Positions 38,101-47,781 of a DNA stretch of 64,000 nucleotides are shown here, piece by piece. The position numbers and the translations under genes were made by a program. How positions within the stretch are numbered: the stretch's first letter is position 1; every line of letters starts with the position of its first letter. The DNA is from Neospora caninum Liverpool (Eukaryota; Apicomplexa; Conoidasida; Eucoccidiorida; Sarcocystidae): assembly GCF_000208865.1 (NCBI RefSeq), contig NC_018389.1:806001-870000 (forward strand). Direction: 5' to 3'. The notes below the pieces were generated by a model. It was not told the origin of the DNA and ran no database searches. It worked only from the letters and a program-made list of their open reading frames with translations.

Positions 38101-41080
38101 ATCCCAAAGGCCGTTTCGGAAAACGCACAAGTTAAAAAAGGAGTGAGAGTGTGCCGTCGCTCTCTGCCTGGGTTGAGGGCGGAGCGCCACGCTGGCCGAA
38201 AAAAAGGCGCAGAGAGTGCAAGATGCGGGAGGAGAAACGTGCTCGGAAGAAAGCAAAGGATCAAATTGCGGAGAAGACGATTCTCGAGAGCCACGCGGCT
38301 GTTTTTTGTGCCACACACATCGTTCTTCGTGTTCAACAGGCGACCTCATGGCGACCAAGGCAGGCAGGCGGTGTGCGACGGACTCGAGATCAGTGTCGGA
38401 TGCGCCAAAAAGCCATGTGGGAAACTGTCCCGTGTTTTGCTCGTTTTCCTTTCAGAGTGTGTCTGTGGAGATACGACCTCGGGCTTCCGGTTCGGGAGAT
38501 GGCGGGACACTCGCACGTCGTCGAGAGCGTCGTCTTTGCTTCGGAGAAGATGCTCCGCCTTCTCCATTCTCACAAGCAAGCGCCTGCACTGCTCCCCGGC
38601 AGCATTCTCGTGAGTCGCGTTTTGTCTCTCCAGGCTGCGTGCTCGCGTTCCACCATTCCTAAGCACAGTCTTTTATCTCTCGGTGTTCATCCACTTTTTC
38701 GAACGAGATGCACGAGGCCGCTGCCGTCGCTGCGTAGCGATCGCAGGCCCTGAACAAGGGGAGAGCTGGACCTGTCGCCATTGTCTTCCGCGGATCTGCT
38801 GACTGTTTCTGTGACCTGCGCTCGGGAGCGACGAGGCGCGTCCGCCTCTCACTGGCGCAGCTCTTGCCTGGCTTTCGTCGTTGTGCTGGTCTCCAGCTCT
38901 TGCCTTACGTCTTGGATGCTGCCTTCCCTGCTGCGTCGCGCGCGGGTATGCGGCTCCTGTCTCCGGTCGTGTTGCGTTCTTCTTCCCTTTTTCTGCTGGA
39001 TCGCTTCCCCCGAAGAAAAACCGAAATTCGTCGAGAGCTTTGTGCCTTTCCCTTGCTGTTGTCTGTGACGTGCAGGATGAAGCCAGTCTCCGAGAGTCGG
39101 AGAAGGCGACAGGTACCGGCAGCGTCTTGAGGCTCTGCGGCCTCGTTCTCTTCTCAGCGTCCAGAGATCGCACCTTGCGCATGTGGGATGCGATGCAGGG
39201 TTCGACGATGCGAGTCTTTGTAAGTGGAAAAACGCTGTGCACAGACTCCGACTCTGAACGCCGCTCGGGATTCGTGTGCGCGCTTCCGTGAAACAAGATG
39301 TACACAAAGGTCGGGCTGGGACCACGTGCCGCGCTCCTCTCTAGAGGTATTGATGATCGTGCGGATAATATGCATTTAGCAAAGTCGTCTCTTTTGTGTG
39401 CATGCGGAGATGTTTCTCCATCTCCCTATATATATATATATATATATGTATATGTATGTGTATGTATATGTGTATGTATGTATATGTATGTATATATATA
39501 TATATATATATGCATGTGTGTGTCCCTCGCGCGGAGAGGGGCGGAGATTTGAAGGGAGAGAGTTTGACAGCGCCGCGTGGAGAGCTGTGGCGACTTTCTT
39601 TTTAGGTGGGCCACGACAACTGGGTCCGGCGAATCGTCCTTCATCCAGGCGGATCCCACATTATCTCATGCAGCGACGATCGCTCCATTCGCTGCTGGAA
39701 CATTTTGTCCGGTAAGGACAGGAGACCGAGTGTTTTACCGCGAGAAAGAAGCCAGAGCGGTGTGAGAAGTAACGTGGAAACGCATAAATCTGGAGACACC
39801 ACGAAACAAATGGGCCACAGCAGCGTCTTGCAGATTCTCGAAAGATGTGGAAATGAGAAGGAAAGGCATCCCTACGTCTCCAAGAGGACGTGAAGCGCCG
39901 TGAACGACGTACAAAACCTCTACACGCGGGCGACCGGTGTTGGGACTGGGGAGAACGTTTCTCTCGGCAGCGCAGCACGCCTTAATTGCGAGAGAGAGCT
40001 GTGCTGGGTTTTTTGTCGAGAGCGGAGACACGCTGCCTTGGCATTTCCGCGTTGAACCATTTCCAAATCCACAGGCAGTGAGGCTGTGGCGCGTCCTCTC
40101 CGTGGTTTTGCAGGTGCATGCGAAAGAGTTCTCTCATCGGCCCATTCTCAATTCGTCACTTGTCTGGGCTTGGATCCCACGACTCAACTTCTCGCGAGCG
40201 GTGAGGCGATGACACTGCACGTGGCAGGGAAAGCGGAAGAAAGGTGGGAAACACGGGTGCCGCATGCGCGAGCTTTGCGTGCATGCAGGCTCCCGCGTAA
40301 ATCCAACTCGCCACGTTCCTGACGTTGATCACACTTTTTCTTTTTGTTCAACTGCGACAGAGGAAAGTGTCAGTGGTAGAGACTGCCGACATTCCTCTCT
40401 CGCGGATGTTGTAAACACCTCAGCAGGTTCCCTCATATATCCATATAATTATGTCGGGATGTGTGCTCCCAAATTCATCTCGGCCTCTAAAATCGGCCTC
40501 TTTAAAATCGGTACATCGCTGGACGTCTCTCGGTGCATGTGAATATGCTTTAACCGTGACAGCGTTCGTGTAAGACCGTTGATACGTGGCACAAGAACGG
40601 CCCAACTTGGTGAGATGCGCTGGCGAACCCGTTGCATTCACGCGGGAGGCATAAGTCGCCTGGAGGGCGCATAGGAGCGGGAGGTTTGCAGCGCTGTGTA
40701 TTTCGCTGCCGCATGGGAAGTTGAATCCAGTGGTGTGAGGATTGGCGTACACATTTCCGTCCACGCTCGGTCTGTAAAAAGCCTTTTCATAGCTAGTAGT
40801 GAATACGTGTCCATTCCGCATTTGCGGCGCGCGTGTGGTTCCTGCGTCTGCGACAGTGACTTTCCTGTCGATCCGAATACGGTCAGGATATTGAAATCCA
40901 ACAGGGCTGTTGTTTGATTCGCGTGTTTCTGTTCGCACCTTGTTCTTGCATGTGGGCTCTTTCGTTCTTTGGTCGATTTTCTCAGGATCCCTCGACTGCA
41001 CAGTCAAGCTCTGGAGCTGTAATCGTGCTCAGCAGATGGAACTGGCGGAGAAGGAGTTGAAAGGAGATGGACCTGCGTGA
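35122..41080 (+). CDS. LIS1: LIS1 (lissencephaly-1) dynein regulator, 10 exons
   Basis: Exons: 35122-35232, 36108-36605, 36985-37082, 37386-37485, 37687-38000, 38456-38609, 39076-39219, 39606-39711, 40114-40200, 40986-41080. They join in phase to 1,707 nt (568 aa), longer than the roughly 410 aa of animal LIS1. Exon 1 is a LisH motif (residues 3-35, beginning [13 protein letters not shown]). Exon 2 has the short coiled coil after Leu-Leu-Pro-Arg-Arg-Trp (about 77-99), then a Pro/Glu-rich linker. Seven WD40 repeats follow, with typical endings such as [40 protein letters not shown] and [13 protein letters not shown]1 binds the dynein motor with NudE/Nudel and acts in centrosome, nuclear and vesicle positioning. 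The extra length lies in the linker and in loops of repeats 3-5. The start is the only ATG preceding the LisH motif. Exon 5 could begin 9 nt later. Confidence 0.93.
39427..39512. repeat. (TA)n/(TATG)n tract in LIS1 intron 7
   Basis: About 86 bp of TA runs with TATG and TGTA variants, ending 94 bp before exon 8. Confidence 0.88.
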
Positions 41081-43238
41081 AGTAGCGCCTCCCCCGTTCG
41101 CTTTAAGCTTTTCCGTCAGATCCACCCGTTTCCTATGCTATTTTCGATGCGCTTTCAGTTCGACTTCCCTGGTTTTCTTCGAATTCGCACCGTCTCCCAA
41201 TGCACCAGTCTTTTCACCTCTTTTCTAGCATCTTCTGTTTTGGGGGGTCGGGCGGCGCAGGGCGTCCCCCAGTCACAGTAGTCGGCAGAGGTACGCGCCG
41301 CGTCCACGCAGAGGTCTTCTTCCTGGTGGGTGCATAGGGATGCATGTGCTTTTTAGAGTTGCATGCGTGTGTTTTCCCATTTGTGGATATACGTACATGC
41401 ATATGTGCACGCGCTCGCAAATTTATGGGATAGGCATTCGACAAACACACCGTAGGAACGCCATCTGATGCCACCAACGGAGCAGTGTAGAGCTGAATAT
41501 TCCTGTCCCTCGTATGTACTGAACGAAACTAATCTATTGTCGCCGCAATAGCGAGAAGGTAACTTGAGGTGCACAGACTGGAGGGAGGCATAACGGAAAC
41601 ATTTCATCAGAAGCCTTCACACGGCGAAGGTGCGAAAATTCCCGTGCCTCCTTTTTTCCCACATCTGCGATTCCAAATTCGTGACTCCCCTACCTCGCGC
41701 ATCCGTTAAAGGCAACGTTCTCACCAGTACACGGAAGCAAACGTCCGCATACACTTCTCTTTGAGAAGGGGGATCGTAAAAGGCCCCGAAAAATCCTACA
41801 GTTCCCTCGTTCTTCGCACCGCAGCCAGCACAAAATGCAGGAAGCAGAGAGCCGCGGGAAGGGCAAGTGACATATGAGATGTGTGTCGCGAACTGATGGC
41901 TTCGGCCCATCTTCGCCGTCGTATTGAACAGAGTTTTCTGGCCACGCGAAAAGCACGGCGAAGTGTCGCATGGAAACGTCTCCTCGGCCTGTCCTCCAAA
42001 AGGAGAGCCTCACTCAACATACGTTGCTCGATGGGACCATGCCTATTTAGCGAGCGCTACGTCCTTTTGTCGTTTCTATACACCGAGTCATGCTTACGTT
42101 CCGTGTATTTCTGTCTCACTGCATACTTTGAATCAGTTCAAAAGAGTATTCGCGCTCTAAATACCCCCCCGAAAATGGCGATTCGGACGGTCCTGATCTC
42201 GCTAGCAAAAAAAGTAGTCGTTTGCTCTCGAGTGCAACTGCCTGATGTATCGGTGTTTTAGTGTGTGTCTGCAGCCTTTCCCTTATCTCGGCTGTGGAGC
42301 CTGTTTGTGAAAAAGAGTTGATTCAGCTCCATCGCGAGGAAAAATCACAGCGGACACCTGACGGACGCTTTCGATCCACTTTTCGTGTGGCCTCGTCCCG
42401 GGAGTTTCGCGCATCCCCCGCGTCCTTGCCCACTTGAAATCCGTTTTTTATACCGGCAAAACCCGGATACGCCGGAGAAACAGCTGTGCAGGGGAGCTCT
42501 AAATCTCCTCCCACGGGAAGGAGGCCGCGAACACGCCGGCTGCTGAGGAAGATGTACCGGTGGAAGTTGCCGAGAGGACGTTTTCCGCAGGAAAATGAGC
42601 ATCACTTTCTTGCAACCGCCGTCCCGGTCGTCAGCTAGGTTGTGTGTGTCAACCCCAGCCAAGCGCGACGGGGTTAGCTGGAGCGTCGCTGTCTGTGCAG
42701 TTTTTTCAGTTCGTCATCGACCGCCGGAACTAGTAGTCGTCGGCCATTTCGGTCCCTGGTCCACGGTCACGGGGTTTCTCCGAAAAGTGTGTGCTAGGAC
42801 CGACACCCGGCGTCGCGCGCGACGGACAGCGAGTCATTTCCAAGGGTTATAGCTCGCCAGGAGCGGAGAGAAAGCGGCGCGACGCGACGCGACGCGACGC
42901 GAACCTCGATCGTGCCGGCCGCGTGTAGTCTCGAGCACGCCAAGCATCACGCGCACACAAACGTGCTCTGCTTTTTTGATACTTTTGTTTTTCCTTCAAT
43001 GGTCTCTTCACACGGCCTGTCAGCTAGAGCGTGTTAGCGGCACGGCGTCACTCCACTGTGTCACTCAGGTAGCGCACACGCGTTCCAGGTCTATTAACTC
43101 GATTGACCCTGAAAGAAGTTTGTCGTAACTGGTAGACGTTTTCGCAGTTCGTCACTGCTACAGTTCCGTGCACGTGTTTGTGGTCGGTGTCAGTGTGTTT
43201 GGCCTTTTGTATTTTCCCTTCTAAACACAGTCGCGAAA
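41081..43238. other. Spacer between LIS1 and MIC3; MIC3 promoter region
   Basis: No coding region is supported. The right part must hold the promoter and leader of the intronless MIC3 gene. The most visible element is a short GCGAC pentamer array at 42879-42902, about 340 bp before the start codon. I do not see a dense cluster of TGCATGC-type motifs here. Confidence 0.5.
42879..42902. repeat. GCGAC pentamer array, nearly 5 copies
   Basis: A perfect five-base tandem repeat in the MIC3 upstream region. It resembles, but does not match, the GAGACG-type elements known from coccidian promoters. A regulatory role is conjecture. Confidence 0.8.
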
Positions 43239-44327
43239 ATGCGTGGCGGGGCGTCCGCTCTCGTGCAGGCGCTGACAGTGAGTGGGGCCGTGTGGATGTC
43301 CCCAGCGGAGGCTTTGACTGTTCAGAAATCGAGTCATCTAGCACAATTAGAGAACAGTCAGCACGTCGAAGGTGTTGCCGAAAGCCTCGCTCTGTCGCCG
43401 TCTTTTCTGGCTTCAGGTATCTCGTCTGAAGTGAGCTACACGCTTGCAACCGACGATGGAACGCTCATTTGCGCGATCTCGAGTGAAGGTCAGCCGTGCC
43501 GGAACCGACAGTTGCACACCAACCATGGTTACATCACTGGAGCAAGTTGTCCCAACGGCCTTTGCTGCAGCAAAACAATGTGCGGCGCCGGCGGCTGCGG
43601 GGAATTTTGCTCCAGCAGTTGGGTGTTTTGCAGCACGGGCCTCATCTATCACGCAGATAAAAGCTACGGAGGTGACTGCAGCTGCGAGAAGCAGCAGCAT
43701 CAGTGCCACAAAGACGCGGAGTGCGTCGAAGATCTGAATGCTGGAGGCAGTGTGCGCTGCAGGTGCAAAGACGGCTTCATGGGCGATGGCAAGACTTGTA
43801 AGCCGGACCCGTGCCAAAGCCGAGGGAACGAGAAATGCGGGTCGAACGGGTCTTGCATTGTCGTAGATGCTAATCGATACACGTGCGCGTGCGGTGAAGG
43901 CGAAGTCCTGGAGCCGACCTTAGAAGGCGGATACAGCTGCAAGAAGACGGGATGCAATGCCTACAGCGAATACTGTAATCCCGGCAGATGCATCGATGAT
44001 GCATCTCAACCGAGTCGCTACACATGTGAATGCCCTCAAGACTCATGGAGAACCACTGAAGGCAAGAACCCGATGTGTTACCCGACTTGCGAGGAGATGG
44101 GCGGGAAGGACAAATGTGGACCCGGTTCGTGCCGGGCAATAGGGAAGGACAAGTACGCCTGCGACTGTCCTGCGGGATACTCCCGTTCTATGACTTCCCA
44201 GTCGGAAGAGAAATGCGTGCAAGGGGCCGAAGCTTCGTTAGCGGAAAGATGCGAGAAGGAGCTCGGCATCAGTTTGTCCGCTAGTAACGCGAAATGCGAC
44301 TGTAGCAAATGCGGAACGGCTCGATAA
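43239..44327 (+). CDS. MIC3: Microneme adhesin MIC3
   Basis: Single exon, 362 aa. The ATG sits in a GCGAAAATG context close to the coccidian consensus. Residues 1-25 form a signal peptide and about 26-66 a propeptide, as in T. gondii MIC3. Residues about 78-147 are the Cys-rich chitin-binding-like lectin domain (Cys-Arg-Asn-Arg-Gln-Leu-His, Cys-Cys-Ser-Lys-Thr-Met-Cys, then SSSWVFCS); Trp128 and Phe130 correspond to the aromatic pair reported as needed for host-surface binding. Four EGF-like modules follow (about 148-187, 189-234, 237-280, 281-326). MIC3 is stored in micronemes, secreted on host contact and binds the host cell. The protein ends at residue 362, before a dimerisation tail found in T. 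gondii MIC3; that tail is still readable after the stop. Identity is very secure. Assignment to Neospora rests on remembered sequence and size. Confidence 0.95.
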   Translation: MRGGASALVQALTVSGAVWMSPAEALTVQKSSHLAQLENSQHVEGVAESLALSPSFLASGISSEVSYTLATDDGTLICAISSEGQPCRNRQLHTNHGYITGASCPNGLCCSKTMCGAGGCGEFCSSSWVFCSTGLIYHADKSYGGDCSCEKQQHQCHKDAECVEDLNAGGSVRCRCKDGFMGDGKTCKPDPCQSRGNEKCGSNGSCIVVDANRYTCACGEGEVLEPTLEGGYSCKKTGCNAYSEYCNPGRCIDDASQPSRYTCECPQDSWRTTEGKNPMCYPTCEEMGGKDKCGPGSCRAIGKDKYACDCPAGYSRSMTSQSEEKCVQGAEASLAERCEKELGISLSASNAKCDCSKCGTAR

Positions 44328-44495
44328 ACCTCGAATTTTGGGACAGGGGAATCCGGTGCACGGAACCTGGTAACAGGAATGGACACTGGACACTCGCACT
44401 CGAGCGACAAGCTGAAAATCGTGTTCGAGTGCCCCAGTGGCTACCGCGCGAAATACCACGCGCGCACGGTTTCTTGCGAGGAAATTCCCAGTTAG
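44328..44495 (+). pseudogene. In-frame continuation of MIC3 beyond its stop (relict C-terminal tail)
   Basis: After the MIC3 TAA (44325-44327) the same frame stays open for 55 codons to a TAG at 44493-44495. Its last part contains a Phe-Glu-Cys-Pro-Ser-Gly-Tyr stretch followed by a Tyr-His-Ala segment and a second Cys, which matches the conserved end of T. gondii MIC3 as I remember it. The region is thus homologous coding sequence now lying in the 3' UTR, or the stop is a sequence error or is read through. Confidence 0.65.
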
Positions 44496-47400
44496 GAGGG
44501 GGCTTGAACTTGCGTGTACAGCTGACGAGTGAATTCCTTCGTAATTTGCTGTGCGCGAGGCACAGCAGCTTTTTTTGATTTCGCGAACGCGACATTTTTC
44601 TCGTAATCTGCGTATGTCTGTAACTGGCCTGAATGAAGCAAAGTGGCGAGCTGTCTACGTCTTCGTAGCGACCTAGAAAGGAGAGCGAGGAAAGCTATGT
44701 TTAGCAACAGGAGTTCAGACGAAGCAGGATACATGTAGATATATGCACATTTACCGTTCCGCCCACGCAGAGGACCAAAAGCCGTGGTGACACGCTGTCA
44801 TGCTGATGAAGAAGGGAAGTTCCTGTAATTGCCGGCGACAGACTTGTGTCCGTGTTAGATACGCAGAACCTCTGCTTGGGGATGGGAGTCGAAGGCTGAG
44901 CCTACGTTTCCTATCGGACTGTGACCTGCCACGCCGTCTTCCCTGTGATGTATTTTCTTCGTCCCGACGGCTACGAAAATGTTCTGCGGCCACGAGGCCC
45001 CGCAGTTCTATCCTGTGTGTGTTTTATTTGCTTGTCTGAGGAAAAACCCTGCTGGACGCCCATCCTAACAAGTTGACGTGCAGCTTGAGTGGATCATTTT
45101 GGGTGTACATTCGAGCACGATGTTCACTGCTCCAGCTTACGCCGGCGAGCGAAGAACGCACCGTATTCCAGTCACCCACTAGTAGAGAAACAGCCAACCC
45201 GGACACTTTCCGCGCATGACTCGCGTAGGGCCGCAGGCCTTCTCGTCCATCAACGGCATTATCTTTCGAGAAATGAGGACACAGGCGTGAACAGTGCTTG
45301 ACTCGAGCAGTGCCGCTCAACTGCCAGCTCGACTAGTTTGCTATGACACGAGTACGCTTTCTTTAACATTTTGTTGCGGGGGGCTGTCTTATTTTTTTCA
45401 CATTCCTCCCCCCCTCTCAAGCTCATGCCTAGGATGCTGACACAAACACAACCTTTTTGCAAGAGAAGATATTCTCTAAAACAGCCGTATGAAAGCTATG
45501 AGGGAATCTGGTTGGCACTACACTTCATTGCCGTTTTGTTTGTCGGTTCCCTGGATGCTCGTGTCGCTGTATCCTCAACTGTTAAGAGCCACGAAATCAA
45601 CAGGACTTATGGAGACTGTTCTCGACTTTCTACGAGCGTTGCTTGACCGACGGATATCGCCTCACGAAAACATTTGCAACTCCTCCGAGTTATCCCCTGC
45701 TTATCCTTCCGCTTCTCTCGATCTCCAGTGTGTGCTGTCCATTCCCTCACACCTTTCTGGCTTCGCGTGCCGTTCCCCTGCCCTCTTTTCATCGGAGCTA
45801 CTTTATTCGTCTCTCTCTTGCTGTCCGTTGTCCGCATTCGTCCAGTGGTCTGCGGGACTAACTACTCAGCCGACTCGATGCGCTTGCGCTTCGCGGCGCA
45901 GTCTAAGACATGTTTGGAAAGTAGGTGTGTTTACCAGGCACCTAGATCAAATCCCAACTGCCCATATTCTGAGGCAGTCTACGTATATACAGACATAGGA
46001 ATGCATGCAGCCTTCGGCTGGCCAACCTCGTGCACGCGTGCTGGCTAACTCAGCTCTGCGCCATGGAAGCAGGCCCTCACCTTTCCTTTTGCGTCGAAAG
46101 CTTGCTGTCTTTCGTCGTTGTCCCTCCATTCCCTGGAAGCAAAATTCCTTCCCGGGTGAGCTGGGTCCTCGTATTGAGCTATGACCAGGGACACAGGGTC
46201 TCCGCCGCCGAAGAAACCATCTCCAGGCGGCGCGTGTGGTCCGGTGTCTCGCCGCTAGCTCTGGAGGTTTCATTCCTTTTGGCGTTTGCCACGGAAGACA
46301 GTGTGTCCACACCGGCGGCGGCAAACTGTCACGACACATGTTCTTTTGAGATGCAGTCTCAGGGCCGGAACATCTGACTCCTCGCGACAGCCCCGGCGCA
46401 CAGGAGCTTCTCCGGAGTCCTTGAATCGCGCTGTCCAGATTCGCTTCCACGCCCTCGCCCCGAGAAAACACTCAGCTCTCGCAATCGAACGGCACGAAAA
46501 AAAGCCAAGATTGCTTCTTTGTGCGGAATTCGAACACCGTCGCTGGTTTTCGCCTGCGCGACTTCTGCGCTGACCCACATGGTGTGCATCTAGTCGATTT
46601 CCGTGGCGCTCCGCATGCGGTGCGGCGGGCCCTCTCAGTCTACGCGCGAAACAGACAAGGCCGAGAACAACCGTCCTCGGATGCTCTGTACACACCGTCC
46701 TAGATGCGCAAAAATGGGAAAACGAACTGTTTCGCGCTTTTTGCGTGCTTCTACGGGAGCCTTCCGTCGAGTCAAATGCGACTTCCCGCAAGAACGGAAC
46801 CGTAGTCTCTCCTTTCCTTAAGCCTCCCGCGCTGTTTATGTGTTCAATCGGCGACGCGGCTACTTTTTCCTCGGCAGCCCCGCCGGAATCCAAAGACACA
46901 TGCTGGTCTCTTTACGCGTCGCTTTTGTTCAGCATTTCGTGGCCGTTTCCATCTGTGTGTATATTTCTCTAAGGCGCAAGGATAAACGTGCTCGGCAATC
47001 CTGCTCGCCGTCGCGGAAAGTCCGCCTTTCCTGCGCCTGGCGCCCGCACCGTGAGGACAGCCGGCGACAGCCTCCAAGAGTTGCAACGAACGCGCCTCTC
47101 CTCTCTTTTTTTCCCTACTTGGCTTTTTTGTGCTCCTCCACCTTATTTCGCGACGCTACGCCGGCCATTTCTCGTCTTCCCTCGCTTCTTCGCTGCCTCT
47201 TCCCCCGTTCTCCTGACACATCCCCCGCTAGACGCGCAACGTCAGTGTGCAGGCTCTCGCCTGTCGGATATCGCAGTTCCGGTCTCGAAGACTTCAGGAG
47301 AGAACGCAGCGCTCCTGCGTGTCCAGGATACGTAGCGGACGCTTCGGAAGATCGGAAGGAGAACTCTGCGAGAACTGCACACGCCTCTGCAGAGGTGCTC

Positions 47401-47781
47401 TCGCGCGCGATCCAGCGTTGCAGAGCTTTCTAAGCTGAGGAAGGGGAAGAAAACGGAACTGACACAACGTCCGACCGGCGATCTACGAGCGAGGGACCAG
47501 CGAGGAACGGCCGCGACCGCGACAGCAGACGAGTCGAGCCCGTCCGGGACGGGAGGTTTGTTTCGGACAGCAGGAAGAGAGATGGACGGCTAGGCGAGGG
47601 AGAAGAGAGTGAAAGAACTGTTTCAGCGAATCTGCGGAGTCTCGAGGAGAGCCGAAACGGGAAGAGGAAACCCAAGCCAGGGCCTTTTCTGGATCACCTG
47701 TAAACACGGACGCCGCAACACGGATTGCCGAAGCAAGAGAGACACAGTTTTCCGAGACCTAGAGCAGTCAAGACTGTTGTG
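44496..47781. other. Spacer with no supported gene
   Basis: 3.3 kb with short scattered open frames on both strands and no domains. The pyrimidine-rich and GC-rich stretch after about 46.9 kb probably contains the promoter and leader of the GDT1-family gene. Confidence 0.5.

Noticed and set aside
39427..39512. Possible CRISPR-like or structured RNA arrays among the many TA-rich tracts
   Set aside because: These are simple dinucleotide slippage repeats without spacers or dyad structure, in a eukaryotic genome.
46840..47433. A 197-codon plus-strand frame upstream of the GDT1 gene
   Set aside because: No signal, domain or start context; it sits where the GDT1 leader is expected and has equally long competing frames.
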